From positions 1 through 41,815 of the forward strand of contig NZ_JAGGNR010000006.1 of NCBI RefSeq assembly GCF_018614975.1: DNA of 41,815 bases, given 5' to 3'. The notes below the pieces were generated by a model. The model was not told where the DNA came from. It did no database searches and saw only the letters and a program-made list of their open reading frames with translations. The stretch is from Paenibacillus polymyxa (lineage in GTDB: Bacteria > Bacillota > Bacilli > Paenibacillales > Paenibacillaceae). How positions within the stretch are numbered: position 1 is the stretch's first letter; the number at the start of each line of letters is the position of its first letter. The translations under genes were made by a program, and so were the position numbers. Shown piece by piece: positions 1 to 9,110 of the stretch.

Positions 1-65
1 CTTGACAGGGAGCGGTTCAACGCCACCGGATTGAGCTTTCTTGTTGTTATTCTGTCATCTAAATA
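1..65. other. Left-edge noncoding stretch
   Basis: These 65 bases lie just downstream of the GH43 gene. I see no hairpin with a T-run on the minus strand, so the sugar-uptake operon may continue past the window edge. Confidence 0.4.
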
Positions 66-1643
66 TTATTTATATGAACCATATTCAAACCAGTCAAAGT
101 CCGCTACCTGATCAGATGAAGTTCCGTTGCTGCTGCTAAACATTCCGATACAACAACCAACAAAACCGCCGGCCACCTCGGTACTCAGGCTGCTTGTATC
201 CACCTGTTCCGCCACCAGATGATACTGACTTCCATCCGTGCTGTAATAGAAGTTTAGTTGCTGACCTGTCGCCGCCAGTTTGATATACACTCGCGATACT
301 TCATCATCCAGCGCGATTTGCGCAATGTGGGTATCCTGACCATCTATACAGGTCACCACACGCAGCACCTGCTGATTCTCCGCCAGAGCACGCTCAATCC
401 GTACGTGATACTGATCGTTCTGAATGACGACGAGACCAGCCGTTTCGTTGGCATTCCCAGGCACAAATTCCATCGCTGTAGCTGCGACATAATCCATATG
501 CCTTTGACGCAGACAAACAAAGCTGGAATTTTCTTTTTCCTTCAATGTTTGCGGTTTCAGCTTCAGTCGCAAGTATCCCTTGCGCTCCGTTAATGAATAT
601 AAGTCTTCCTGGGGATTACGCAGAAACATCCATTGCAAGCCCAGTTGGTCACTGTCAAAATGGTCAAAACGCAGTTGCGGTTCTACCGGAACAGGCTTCA
701 AATCCAACGTACCCTGCTCCTCCAAGATCCCGCGGCCCTCATTAACAACAGGCCATCCGTCCTCCCAAACAACAGAAGCAAGGAACGTCTCCCGCCCCAG
801 GTTGCTATAGCTCCCTCCATATGGACGCGAAGCAAGCATGACCATGAACCATTGACCGTTCGCAGCCTGCACCAAGTCGGCATGTCCGACATTAACAACA
901 GGGTAACGTTTACCCAAATGGCGATGTGTAATGATTGGATTATTCGGATTCCCGACGTATCCTTCGGTCAAACTTTTACTACGAGCAATGGTCACAGCAT
1001 GGTTTGGCCCTGTGCCTCCCTCTGCAATCAATAAATAGTAATATTCATCGATCTTATACAGATGCGGGCCTTCCGGCCAGATGACATCCACCATCGCCCC
1101 GCGCCACAGAACGTAACTGTCTCCCACCAGCTTCATACTGCCCAGATCCAACTCCCGCAGCCACACTTCCCAGTTCCCATTGTAACGAACTCCCTCGGAG
1201 CAAGGACGTGTACCAAGGTAATACGCTTTGCCGTCATCGAAGAAAATCGTAGGGTCTATTCCTTCTGCGCCTTCAATAAAATAAGGATCAGACCATGGCC
1301 CAGCCGGGTCGGTAGCGGTTACAACAAAATTGCCACCATGTGATACATTGGTTGTAATCATATAGAAGGTGCCTTCATGATACCGAAGCGTTGGAGCGAA
1401 TATTCCCTGTGAATGGCCTGCTCCCTGAAGATTCAACTGTGAAGGGCGGTCCAGCACATTACCAATCTGTTTCCAATTCACTAGATCACGGCTCTGAAAG
1501 ATCGGAACGCCAGGGAAATAGGCAAATGTCGATGTCACCAGATAAAAATCTTCACCCACCCGGCATACGGACGGATCTGGATAAAACCCGGGCATAATCG
1601 GATTGTTAAACGTGCATTGTTCGCTTTGATTTGCATTATTCAT
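66..1643 (-). CDS. GH43 glycosidase (beta-xylosidase / alpha-L-arabinofuranosidase type)
   Basis: Predicted 525-aa inverting glycoside hydrolase that trims xylose or arabinose from oligosaccharides. No signal peptide is visible, so it should act in the cytoplasm on imported sugars. The N-terminal five-bladed propeller (about residues 12-310) shows the three expected GH43 acidic positions: the Asp in FYPDPSV, the Asp in GIDPTIFF and the Glu in WPEGPHLY. The C-terminal part (about 325-520) looks like the beta-sandwich domain of XynB-type enzymes. The length fits that family (about 530 aa). It overlaps the upstream permease gene by 4 nt (ATGA), so it is the last visible gene of the transporter operon. 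The exact substrate cannot be read from sequence. Given the neighbours, arabinose side chains of pectin or xylan are both possible. Confidence 0.9.
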   Translation of the reverse strand: MNNANQSEQCTFNNPIMPGFYPDPSVCRVGEDFYLVTSTFAYFPGVPIFQSRDLVNWKQIGNVLDRPSQLNLQGAGHSQGIFAPTLRYHEGTFYMITTNVSHGGNFVVTATDPAGPWSDPYFIEGAEGIDPTIFFDDGKAYYLGTRPCSEGVRYNGNWEVWLRELDLGSMKLVGDSYVLWRGAMVDVIWPEGPHLYKIDEYYYLLIAEGGTGPNHAVTIARSKSLTEGYVGNPNNPIITHRHLGKRYPVVNVGHADLVQAANGQWFMVMLASRPYGGSYSNLGRETFLASVVWEDGWPVVNEGRGILEEQGTLDLKPVPVEPQLRFDHFDSDQLGLQWMFLRNPQEDLYSLTERKGYLRLKLKPQTLKEKENSSFVCLRQRHMDYVAATAMEFVPGNANETAGLVVIQNDQYHVRIERALAENQQVLRVVTCIDGQDTHIAQIALDDEVSRVYIKLAATGQQLNFYYSTDGSQYHLVAEQVDTSSLSTEVAGGFVGCCIGMFSSSNGTSSDQVADFDWFEYGSYK

Positions 1644-2539
1644 TCTTTTACCCCTCCAATGGTTAGTCCAGTCACAAAGTATTTTTGCAAGAACGGATAC
1701 AGTAAAACAATTGGCATTGCCGTCACAACCGTGATGGCTGCCCGAATGGATACAGGCGTCACCATGTTGGTTACATTTTTGAATGAATCCACGTTGACGG
1801 TTCCCCCCTGCGAGGTCGCAGAGGATAACAATTTCATCAGTTCATACTGCAAGGTGGTCAAATTCCGATTTCCCGCCGTGTACAACATGGAGTCAAACCA
1901 GGAGTTCCACTGACCTACAGCAATAAACAGTGCAACCGTAGCCAGAACCGGCTTGGATAAGGGAAGCACGATACGCATGAAAATCCGAAAATCTCCGGCT
2001 CCATCCATCTTCGCGGATTCAATCAATCCCTCCGACAGTCCCTGAATGTAGGTACGAATGACAATCATGTTGAACACCCCGATCAACCCGGGAATAATGT
2101 ATACCCAGAAGCTGTTCAGCAGCCCCACTTGTTTGATCAGCATGTATCCCGGGATTAAGCCGCCGCTGAAATACATCGTCATGACAAACAGCGTCGTGAC
2201 CAATTTGTTGAACATATACTCCTTGCGGCTCAGTACATAGGCCAGCATGGCTGTACAGAACAGCTGTACAATCGTTCCCACCACGGTTCTGGCGACCGAA
2301 ACAAATGCGGCTTGTGTCAGATTCGGATTCTGGAATACGGAGACGTAATTTTGCAGCGTCCATTCCCTCGGCCAGAGATAGATCCCCCCACGGATTGTAT
2401 CCAGCCCATTATTGAAAGATACGGAAATGGTGTTTAAAAAAGGATATAACGTAACAACCATGACAAGCAACATAAATATGCCATTGGTGATGGAAAAAAT
2501 AGAGTCTCCCAAGCTTCGTTTTCTACGAAATCGCTTCAC
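1640..2539 (-). CDS. Carbohydrate ABC transporter permease, LplC/YtcP type
   Basis: Second inner-membrane permease (299 aa) of an oligosaccharide importer. About six hydrophobic segments are visible, the first at roughly residues 16-36. The cytoplasmic EAA loop that docks the ATPase reads ESAKMDGAGDFRIFMRIVLP at about residues 175-194. The gene starts 15 nt after the LplB-type permease gene and overlaps GH43 by 4 nt, so all are translated from one message. No ATPase gene is present. This is usual for the family, where a shared MsmX-type ATPase encoded elsewhere powers several importers. Confidence 0.93.
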   Translation of the reverse strand: MKRFRRKRSLGDSIFSITNGIFMLLVMVVTLYPFLNTISVSFNNGLDTIRGGIYLWPREWTLQNYVSVFQNPNLTQAAFVSVARTVVGTIVQLFCTAMLAYVLSRKEYMFNKLVTTLFVMTMYFSGGLIPGYMLIKQVGLLNSFWVYIIPGLIGVFNMIVIRTYIQGLSEGLIESAKMDGAGDFRIFMRIVLPLSKPVLATVALFIAVGQWNSWFDSMLYTAGNRNLTTLQYELMKLLSSATSQGGTVNVDSFKNVTNMVTPVSIRAAITVVTAMPIVLLYPFLQKYFVTGLTIGGVKE

Positions 2540-2554
2540 AGTTCTGCCCCCTTA

Positions 2555-3529
2555 TCATATCAATCGCTCTTCACCAAGAGACTTGGCAATCCCGTTGGCG
2601 ATAAATATGAGCACCAGACTGACCACACTTTTGAAAATGCCTGCTGCGGTGGCAAGTGAGTAGTTGCCGAGATTAATCCCGTATTTCAAAACAAAAATGT
2701 CGATCGTCTCGGATACATCCTGCACAAGTCCGTTCCCCAGCAAGTATTGAATCTCAAAACCTGCGTTCAGTACGTTACCAACGTTGATGATAAGCAGGAT
2801 AATAATCGTTGGTTTGATGCTTGGAAGTGTGACGTTGAACATTTTGCGAAACCGTCCGGCTCCGTCGATGGAAGCTGCCTCGTATAAGCTCGGATTAATC
2901 GACGCCATGGCGGCCAGATAAATAATCGTGCCCCAGCCAATTTCCTTCCACATGCTGGACAGACCTACAATCCCCCAGAAGTATTTGGGTTCGGCAAAAA
3001 AATTGATCGGTGCATCAATCAGGCCCAATTTTGTCAACAGCACATTCACTATTCCTGTTTCCGTTGATAATACATTCGCTACAATGCCTGTTACGATGAT
3101 CCACGACAGGAAATGTGGAAGATAGGAAACCGTCTGTACCACGCGTTTGAACAATACCATTCGCAGTTCATTCAATAACAGCGCCAGACCAATCGAGCCG
3201 ACAAATCCCAGAAACAGACTGATCAGGCTCATCGCCAGCGTATTGCGAATGACACGTAAAAATGTAGGGTCCGTGAATAACGTTCGAAAATGATCCACCC
3301 CCACCCAATCCTGCTCCATAAAACCAATGCCCGGTCTATAATTCTGAAACGCCATCAACCAGCCCCATAATGGTCCATACGCAAAAATAGCGATAAACGC
3401 AATAAACGGAAACGACATCCACATTAATTGTCGCTGACTTTTCATTCTGGACAGGTTGTACCCGATCCAAGTTGTTCCCGCTGGGATATGGCTGGTTTTT
3501 AACGAAGGCTGCAGCTCCTTATTGGCCAT
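2555..3529 (-). CDS. Carbohydrate ABC transporter permease, LplB/YteP type
   Basis: First permease (324 aa) of the oligosaccharide importer, with about six membrane segments. The EAA loop EAASIDGAGRFRKMFNVTLP lies near residues 218-237. LplB/YteP proteins have a cytoplasmic N-terminus of about 30 residues before the first helix, as here. The start is supported by a GGAGAG ribosome site just upstream. In Bacillus subtilis the related YtcQ-YteP-YtcP system imports rhamnogalacturonan oligosaccharides, which fits the GH105 and GH112 genes upstream. It is separated from the binding-protein gene by a 135-nt gap that contains a hairpin. Confidence 0.93.
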   Translation of the reverse strand: MANKELQPSLKTSHIPAGTTWIGYNLSRMKSQRQLMWMSFPFIAFIAIFAYGPLWGWLMAFQNYRPGIGFMEQDWVGVDHFRTLFTDPTFLRVIRNTLAMSLISLFLGFVGSIGLALLLNELRMVLFKRVVQTVSYLPHFLSWIIVTGIVANVLSTETGIVNVLLTKLGLIDAPINFFAEPKYFWGIVGLSSMWKEIGWGTIIYLAAMASINPSLYEAASIDGAGRFRKMFNVTLPSIKPTIIILLIINVGNVLNAGFEIQYLLGNGLVQDVSETIDIFVLKYGINLGNYSLATAAGIFKSVVSLVLIFIANGIAKSLGEERLI

Positions 3530-3620
3530 GTTTTTCTCTCCTTGCTTACGAGTTTATCTATATCACCCCGTCTGGGTGAATCGATTCCATTCCTATCCAA
3601 TCTCCCAATCTAGCGTGTAA

Positions 3621-3650
3621 GAAAGGCTACGGGGTTCCCCATAGCCTTTC
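3621..3650 (-). terminator. Intercistronic hairpin between binding protein and permease
   Basis: GAAAGGCTA and TAGCCTTTC pair over 9 bp, followed by GGGG/CCCC after one mismatch. On the minus strand only TT follows, so this is not a full intrinsic terminator. It sits 15 nt after the binding-protein stop codon and probably protects that message or attenuates read-through, giving more binding protein than permease. Confidence 0.6.
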
Positions 3651-3664
3651 TGTGTGACAGGCCT

Positions 3665-5338
3665 TTATCCCCACAGTTCCATACGTCTGCGGACTTCTTC
3701 CGTCAGCGCATCTTCATATGCTTTAATATCTGCACTTTCCTTGAGCGTGGCTTGATATTCTTCCCAAGCCTTATCAAATTCGGCTGGTGAAGTCATAATC
3801 ACTTTTGGCAGCCATTTGCGTTTTACATCGTCCATTTTCTGTCTGGCGATGGTCTCTGGTTTATTTGGTTCAAAATTATAGGTATAGATTGGGAACCACG
3901 GTTCATTTTCCTCCGCAGGCTCAAGGAAGTCGGTAAACTTCGTATATCCATAAGCCTTCAGCACTTTTTTATCGATGTCATTCAATGTGGCAAGGTACTC
4001 TTCCGGCTGCTCCTTAGGGTCAAGGGCATTCTTCCCGTCAGCGGTCATGCCTTCATGATGCGGGAAATAGACCAACGGGCTCCCCGTGTTTGCCAGCACC
4101 CAGTCCGGATCTTTGGAATTCGCACGCTGCTCTTCATTCCTGGAGAACACGCCTTTGTCATCAACTTGGTAATCCACGCCTTCCTGTCCCCAGGTTCTCA
4201 ATACCTCCATCTCAGGGTCCAGCAAATCATTAATATATTGAAGTGCTCCCTCGATATCCTCGCAGCTCTTTGTAATGGCCAAGCCACCATTCACGTTAAG
4301 AATTGGATTGTTCTGATAACGCCCTTTAACATCCTCGGAGAGTGTAATGGACAACGGTACATAGGTTTTGTCATACAGTTTTTGCTTCACGAGTGATGCC
4401 TCGGCGTCAAGGAACTGCCATCCTTGATCCACCATGCCCAGCACACGTCCGGTTGAAATTTTGGATATATATTGATCATAGTTTGCTGTAAAGGTTTCGT
4501 TATCGACCAAGCCTTGATGATATACCTCATTGATCTTCTTGAAATATACCTTCGCTTCAGGAATGGTATTATAGTTCTTGGCCGTCAGCGTTTCTTTATC
4601 AACGATGGCTGCGCCTTCGTTAGGATAACCAGCCATGAAGAGCGGAGGGTTTTCCAGTGCGAAATAACGCCAGTCATAGGAGATAATTTCAAATCCAATG
4701 GTTGGCTGACCATCAACGGTCGGGTGAGCCGCTTTATATCGTTCAATCAAGTCAAAGTATTGGTCAAGCGTTTTGATTGTCGGATAATTATCCCACTCCA
4801 GTACGGCCTTCTGAATCCAGAATGCTTCTCCGTCATGGGTTACTTTCATCGACTTTTCTTGTATATTGCCGAATTGAGGAATGAAGTAGATATGTCCATC
4901 CGTCGTATTTTTCATCTTCTTCCAGTCTTCGCCCAGGTAATTTTTGATGTTTGGATATTTATCGATGTAATCCTCCAGCGGTACTAACGCCCCTGCTGCT
5001 ACCAGTTGCTGAGTACCATCACTCCCATCGATAAAATCGGGATATTCGCCGCCTGCAATGAGTACACCAATCCGCTCTTTGGCTGTTTGGCCTGTAAGCC
5101 AGTCCATCGTAACTCTGACGCCTGTTTTCTCCTCAATAGCCTTTAACACCCGATTATCGTCAGGCGCAATTTTTCCCGGTACGGCAAAAAATGCGGAAAA
5201 TTGTTTCATTTCCCTTCCATCTGCTGTCTTTTCCCCTTTTGAGGACGATCCCGGTGTACATCCAGTGAGTGCGATGACCAGTATTAAAGCGAGCAGAGCA
5301 CTATACTTGATTCTTTTTCTAACATCCTTTTTCATCAT
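3665..5338 (-). CDS. Extracellular sugar-binding lipoprotein, LplA/YtcQ type
   Basis: Substrate-binding lipoprotein (557 aa) anchored outside the membrane, which delivers oligosaccharides to the two permeases. The N-terminus has basic residues, a hydrophobic stretch at about 13-24, and a lipobox LTGC with lipidated Cys27. The large size (over 500 aa) is typical of LplA-type binding proteins rather than MalE types. The frame stays open to 5410, but the start at 5338 is chosen because GGAGGGG lies 4 nt upstream and because the longer version would put non-signal residues before the lipoprotein signal. A cre-like palindrome lies in the leader. First gene of the binding protein-permease-permease-GH43 operon, next to yesM/yesN-type regulators that probably activate it. 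Confidence 0.93.
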   Translation of the reverse strand: MMKKDVRKRIKYSALLALILVIALTGCTPGSSSKGEKTADGREMKQFSAFFAVPGKIAPDDNRVLKAIEEKTGVRVTMDWLTGQTAKERIGVLIAGGEYPDFIDGSDGTQQLVAAGALVPLEDYIDKYPNIKNYLGEDWKKMKNTTDGHIYFIPQFGNIQEKSMKVTHDGEAFWIQKAVLEWDNYPTIKTLDQYFDLIERYKAAHPTVDGQPTIGFEIISYDWRYFALENPPLFMAGYPNEGAAIVDKETLTAKNYNTIPEAKVYFKKINEVYHQGLVDNETFTANYDQYISKISTGRVLGMVDQGWQFLDAEASLVKQKLYDKTYVPLSITLSEDVKGRYQNNPILNVNGGLAITKSCEDIEGALQYINDLLDPEMEVLRTWGQEGVDYQVDDKGVFSRNEEQRANSKDPDWVLANTGSPLVYFPHHEGMTADGKNALDPKEQPEEYLATLNDIDKKVLKAYGYTKFTDFLEPAEENEPWFPIYTYNFEPNKPETIARQKMDDVKRKWLPKVIMTSPAEFDKAWEEYQATLKESADIKAYEDALTEEVRRRMELWG

Positions 5339-5370
5339 GACCCCTCCATCGATTATATTGACAGAAGCTT

Positions 5371-5390
5371 TTTGGAAAGCGCTTTCCAAA
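5371..5390. promoter_or_regulatory. Cre-like 20-bp perfect palindrome in binding-protein leader
   Basis: TTTGGAAAGCGCTTTCCAAA reads the same on both strands. The core AAAGCGCTTT is the CcpA (cre) core. It lies 33 nt upstream of the binding-protein start and downstream of the likely promoter, a position where CcpA would block transcription when glucose is plentiful. A dedicated LacI-family operator is the alternative, but no LacI gene is in the window. Confidence 0.6.
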
Positions 5391-5437
5391 GGCTGACTTA
5401 AAATTATCATGCTTCCATGCCCCTCTCAACGGGATAA

Positions 5438-5464
5438 ACTATAGATGGAATCCCACTAATTCCA
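5438..5464 (-). promoter_or_regulatory. Putative promoter -10 and activator dyad of sugar-uptake operon
   Basis: On the minus strand TATAGT (5443-5438) is a plausible -10 box without a good -35 box. The -35 region holds the dyad TGGAAT-N7-ATTCCA (5464-5446). A weak -35 with an overlapping dyad is what one expects of an operon switched on by an activator such as the adjacent YesN-type regulator. Inferred from spacing only. Confidence 0.35.
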
Positions 5465-5473
5465 GCATCTGCG

Positions 5474-5512
5474 AAAAAAAATATCCCGCCGCTCCGTCAA
5501 GGAGTGCAGGAT
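5474..5512 (-). terminator. Intrinsic terminator of yesN-type gene
   Basis: On the minus strand, ATCCTGC pairs with GCGGGAT, with a second CTCC/GGAG stem inside, then AT and a run of eight T. It starts right after the regulator stop codon and separates the two-component operon from the sugar-uptake operon. Confidence 0.75.
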
Positions 5513-5513
5513 G

Positions 5514-7088
5514 TTAATCCAGAGAGTACGCAGCATGGGCACTTTTACGATATTGTGCAGGCGTCTCCCCCATGAGTTTCTCGAACCGGCTAATAAAGTA
5601 ATCGGAGTCCCGATATCCCACCATTGTTGCGATTTCGTATACTCTTTGATCTGTTCTGCGCAACAGCCGGGCGGCTTCCTTAATACGCAATTGATTCAAA
5701 TAATCACTGAAGCTGATCGAGAAATGCTTTTTGAAAATCTGACCCAGATATGCACTGTTCATGTAAAACTGCTCCCCCAGCAATTTTAGGCTGATATTTT
5801 CTCTGTAATGCTCGTGAATGAAGGCCTCAATTTTAGCCAATACGCCCATCGCATTCGACTTTTGCTGCTCCTTCAGTTTCTCTGCGCACATGAGCGAGAA
5901 TTCGCATAAATGTTCAATGTTTTCCTCCATGGATAACATTGCGTAGTTCACCTTCAGAAAAGTCGATTCCATCAGCCCGGGATCTGGTGTAACCGTATCG
6001 TTATTCACGAGATCCAGCAAAGTGTATGCCAAATAATGCAAGTGGATTCGGACAATACCAGGCTCGATTCGCTCATCCAGAAAAAATTGAAAAATCGCCT
6101 TTGCATGACTGTATAACTCATCCGTCTGCTGTTCCTCAATAGACTTGACTAGCCCATCAAACAATTGTTTTTCGAACTGTCCCGGCCGATTAACAAATAA
6201 GGTCGTATCCATAAGTTCGAAGTAATAAATGGGCCTGCAAGTGGTGAAGAAACGTAAGCTTTTCATTATGCCGCAGGATTGATAAGACTCGTGCAGCGCC
6301 TCCAACTCATGTACTTCCTTCCCGACATAACAAGCAATAGCGGCCTCTTGACCATGGCTCAGATCGGCATGTAATCGGGTCAAATATTGCTCCAAGGTCA
6401 CTGCCTCACGGTTCACCATCAGGTCCGTAACCATGAGCAGAACCGCATTTTTATCACCTGTGAACGGCTTCAAAATTTGTCCCGGGGAGGGCTTGCCCAC
6501 CCATGCCTCAACCCGAGCGCACCAATCCGTTCCCTGTTCTGGACCGGATTCCGCCTCAATCAGGATGCAACGCAGTATGCCGGCATCTTGATAGTGGGGC
6601 TGCAGACTCGTAACAGCATCCTCCTCAGCCATCCCAAGCAAGATCGACTGCATATGCTGAGCCATAATAATTCGATCCTTTTTTTGCTGATATCGCTTCT
6701 CTTCCGTCCGCGCATTAAATGCGACCCTGAACTCCTCAAGCACCTGAACCAGTTCGGTCTTCACAATAGGCTTGAGAATATAGTCATCCACCTGGTATTT
6801 AATTGCCTGCTTGGCATATCCAAACTCATAGAATCCACTTAGAAGAATCAGCTTGATGTCACCGCTATATTGCTCGTACAAGGTTTTGGCAAGCTGCATT
6901 CCGTCCATTTCCGGCATCTTAATGTCGGAAATCACCAGATCGGGCTGCATAGCGCGTATGCACTCCAATGCCTGCATGCCATTGGAAGCCTGACCGCAAA
7001 TCTGAAATCCGTAAGACTCCCAATTAATTAACAATAGAAGTCCTTGGCGAATAAATGGCTCATCGTCCACAATCAGCACGTTGATCAT
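5514..7088 (-). CDS. YesN-type response regulator (receiver + AraC DNA-binding domain)
   Basis: Cytoplasmic transcription activator of 524 aa. The receiver domain (residues 1-120) has the acidic pair DDE at 8-10, phospho-acceptor Asp55 in ISDIKMPEMDG, and the conserved Lys in LKP near 107. The C-terminal 100 residues are an AraC double helix-turn-helix (about 420-518) with the usual IATMVGYRDSDYFISRFEK signature. The middle region is the variable linker of YesN proteins. It starts 11 nt after the YesM-type kinase gene, so the pair is co-transcribed. It probably activates the binding-protein operon directly downstream, and perhaps also GH105-GH112. Confidence 0.93.
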   Translation of the reverse strand: MINVLIVDDEPFIRQGLLLLINWESYGFQICGQASNGMQALECIRAMQPDLVISDIKMPEMDGMQLAKTLYEQYSGDIKLILLSGFYEFGYAKQAIKYQVDDYILKPIVKTELVQVLEEFRVAFNARTEEKRYQQKKDRIIMAQHMQSILLGMAEEDAVTSLQPHYQDAGILRCILIEAESGPEQGTDWCARVEAWVGKPSPGQILKPFTGDKNAVLLMVTDLMVNREAVTLEQYLTRLHADLSHGQEAAIACYVGKEVHELEALHESYQSCGIMKSLRFFTTCRPIYYFELMDTTLFVNRPGQFEKQLFDGLVKSIEEQQTDELYSHAKAIFQFFLDERIEPGIVRIHLHYLAYTLLDLVNNDTVTPDPGLMESTFLKVNYAMLSMEENIEHLCEFSLMCAEKLKEQQKSNAMGVLAKIEAFIHEHYRENISLKLLGEQFYMNSAYLGQIFKKHFSISFSDYLNQLRIKEAARLLRRTDQRVYEIATMVGYRDSDYFISRFEKLMGETPAQYRKSAHAAYSLD

Positions 7089-7099
7089 ATCCTCGCTCC

Positions 7100-8902
7100 T
7101 TATTCTTGAGATGCCTGCATAAGAGGAATTTGAATGCCAATCGTTGTTCCCTTCCCCTTTTCACTGAATATGTGCACCTGAACGAAATCATCAAAATACA
7201 TCCGCAGCCGAATATATGCATTCATCATACCAATGCTGCTAAGCTCGCTCATCCGATCCATACTCGGGTCTTGCATCATTTTGCGGAGCGAGGCCAGCTT
7301 GTCCTGATCCATACCAACTCCGGTATCTCGAATGGAAATGTACAGTTCATTACTTCGAATTTCGAATAAAACCTCCACGACCCCATCATTCGACGTCCCC
7401 TCAATGCCATGGATACAAGCATTCTCCACAAAGGTGAGCACGGTTAGCTTTGGTATCATCATGGCAGCAATGGATTCGTCAGTGATCCTGATTGCAAATT
7501 GCAGCTTTTCGCCAAAGCGGTACTGCTGGATACTCAGATAACTCTCCACAAAATTGATTTCCTCTGCAATTGTAATCAGATCGTCGCCCCAATTGATCGT
7601 CTGACGTAACAGCAGTGCCAGTTTATGAATGACATCGGAGGTTTCAAGTTCGTCCTTGATCAAACTCCGCATACGGATCGTTTCAAGCGTGTTGAACATG
7701 AAATGGGGATTCACCTGACTCTGAAGGGCTTTCAGCTCCGCCTGCTTCTTGGAGAGTTCAAGGGCTTGCCGCTCCACCTGACCCTTAAACACAATCTCAA
7801 TCAGGTTCTTGATCTTGATGACCATCATGTTATAACTATGGGTCAGGCTGCCGATTTCATCCTTGCCCACAGTTCCCGATATCACCTCAAATTTCTCATG
7901 CTTCACTTGATCCAGGTGCTTTGCTATCCGATCAACTCTGATGACCAGTGATCTGGATATTAACCAGATCAGCAGAGTGGGCACCAACAGATTAAGAATG
8001 ATCAGCAAAGTCAAATTAAGCTTGGAATTAACAATCTCCGACAGAACGTCCAATTTCTCCGTACTGACGACAATCTGCCAATCCTCGGATACGACGGGAA
8101 TCGATTGCATGGATTGAACAGGGTCAATTGGACTGTTCGCTATCAGATGAAATGGCTTGCGCGTCTGATTCATACTTGAATCGTTCGAGAAAATGACCCT
8201 GCCGTCCGAAACGACATACACCTTCCCATTTGCTCCCTCATTTTTAAGCGATTTGTTGATGAAAGCGTAGTCCAGATCAACCTTTAACACCTTTTCAACC
8301 TGCTGCTCCCCAAAGTAATCCAGTTTACGAATAATGCTGACTTTGCGTCCTCCCTGACTTTGCGACATCTCCGCCTGCTGTTTGTCAAAATACGAATAGA
8401 TCATGATATGGTCACTTGTGTTCATCAGCGCCTGATACCAATCACTTTTCTTCACCTCATCATCCAGCTTAATAAAGTTTCCTCCATTGACGAAGGTATC
8501 GTTGCCAACATAAAACGTAATTTGATTCACCTGCTGGTAACTGTAGTAGTACCTGACCAGATTATTGTTGCTAAGCATATCATAGTAGGCAGAGTAATAT
8601 TCTTCCTGATCGCGATACTTGAACTCCATGAATCGGTTCAGCGTTCCATCGGTATAGAGAAAATTGGACACATACAAGCTATTGTCTATACTGTTCCGCA
8701 GGTTGAACTTGATCCTTTGCTGCATTTCATTGAATCGGCTATGCTCCTTCTCCTCAATGTTACCTTTGATGCTTTGGTAAAACACGGTATTTGTGACCAG
8801 AACCGGGACCAGCACACAAAAAATGAACAATATGTACAACTTCGTTTTGAGACTCCAATCATCCAGAAACTGAATACGCTTACAGTATGTCTTGCGGGTC
8901 AT
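7100..8902 (-). CDS. YesM-type sensor histidine kinase
   Basis: Membrane sensor kinase of 600 aa. Membrane helix 1 is at about residues 20-40, followed by an extracellular sensing domain of about 250 residues, helix 2 at about 297-320, and a HAMP linker with GKDEIGSLTHSYN. The His_kinase domain has the phospho-accepting His in NPHFMFNTLE near residue 399. The ATPase domain shows the N box (ENACIHGIEG) and the G box (IRDTGVGMD). This is the LytS/YesM architecture normally paired with YesN regulators of carbohydrate operons. It probably senses an extracellular oligosaccharide or the loaded binding protein. The ribosome site AGAGGAGA is rather far (about 13 nt) from the start. Confidence 0.93.
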   Translation of the reverse strand: MTRKTYCKRIQFLDDWSLKTKLYILFIFCVLVPVLVTNTVFYQSIKGNIEEKEHSRFNEMQQRIKFNLRNSIDNSLYVSNFLYTDGTLNRFMEFKYRDQEEYYSAYYDMLSNNNLVRYYYSYQQVNQITFYVGNDTFVNGGNFIKLDDEVKKSDWYQALMNTSDHIMIYSYFDKQQAEMSQSQGGRKVSIIRKLDYFGEQQVEKVLKVDLDYAFINKSLKNEGANGKVYVVSDGRVIFSNDSSMNQTRKPFHLIANSPIDPVQSMQSIPVVSEDWQIVVSTEKLDVLSEIVNSKLNLTLLIILNLLVPTLLIWLISRSLVIRVDRIAKHLDQVKHEKFEVISGTVGKDEIGSLTHSYNMMVIKIKNLIEIVFKGQVERQALELSKKQAELKALQSQVNPHFMFNTLETIRMRSLIKDELETSDVIHKLALLLRQTINWGDDLITIAEEINFVESYLSIQQYRFGEKLQFAIRITDESIAAMMIPKLTVLTFVENACIHGIEGTSNDGVVEVLFEIRSNELYISIRDTGVGMDQDKLASLRKMMQDPSMDRMSELSSIGMMNAYIRLRMYFDDFVQVHIFSEKGKGTTIGIQIPLMQASQE

Positions 8903-8940
8903 TTCTTATCGTTGTCTCCTCTTACATTGACATCCATATT

Positions 8941-8946
8941 ATTATA
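8941..8946 (-). promoter_or_regulatory. Candidate -10 box for yesM-yesN operon
   Basis: The minus strand reads TATAAT about 40 nt upstream of the kinase start. No convincing -35 box is seen at 16-18 nt spacing, so the call is tentative. Confidence 0.35.
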
Positions 8947-9039
8947 GCGAGTAGGAGAACGATTGGGTACTCCAAATGTGAATTTACGGGTGAAATAAAA
9001 AATATAGAATCAATGACAATATGTTCACCCGGTCGCAGC

Positions 9040-9083
9040 AAAAAAGCCCAAGTCTCGACAGGTCTGTCGTAAACTTGAGCTTT
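9040..9083 (-). terminator. Intrinsic terminator of GH105-GH112 operon
   Basis: On the minus strand, AAAGCTCAAGT pairs with ACTTGGGCTTT around an inner CGACA/TGTCG stem, and a run of six T follows. It lies 28 nt after the GH112 stop codon. Confidence 0.85.
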
Positions 9084-9110
9084 GATGAAGTTAACAATGG
9101 GTAACCGTTC

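Noticed and set aside
4472..4987. 171-codon plus-strand frame
   Set aside because: Antisense to the binding-protein gene, no ribosome site and no recognisable domain; a shadow frame.
8360..8947. 195-codon plus-strand frame
   Set aside because: Antisense to the YesM-type kinase; composition follows the complementary strand and there is no start signal.
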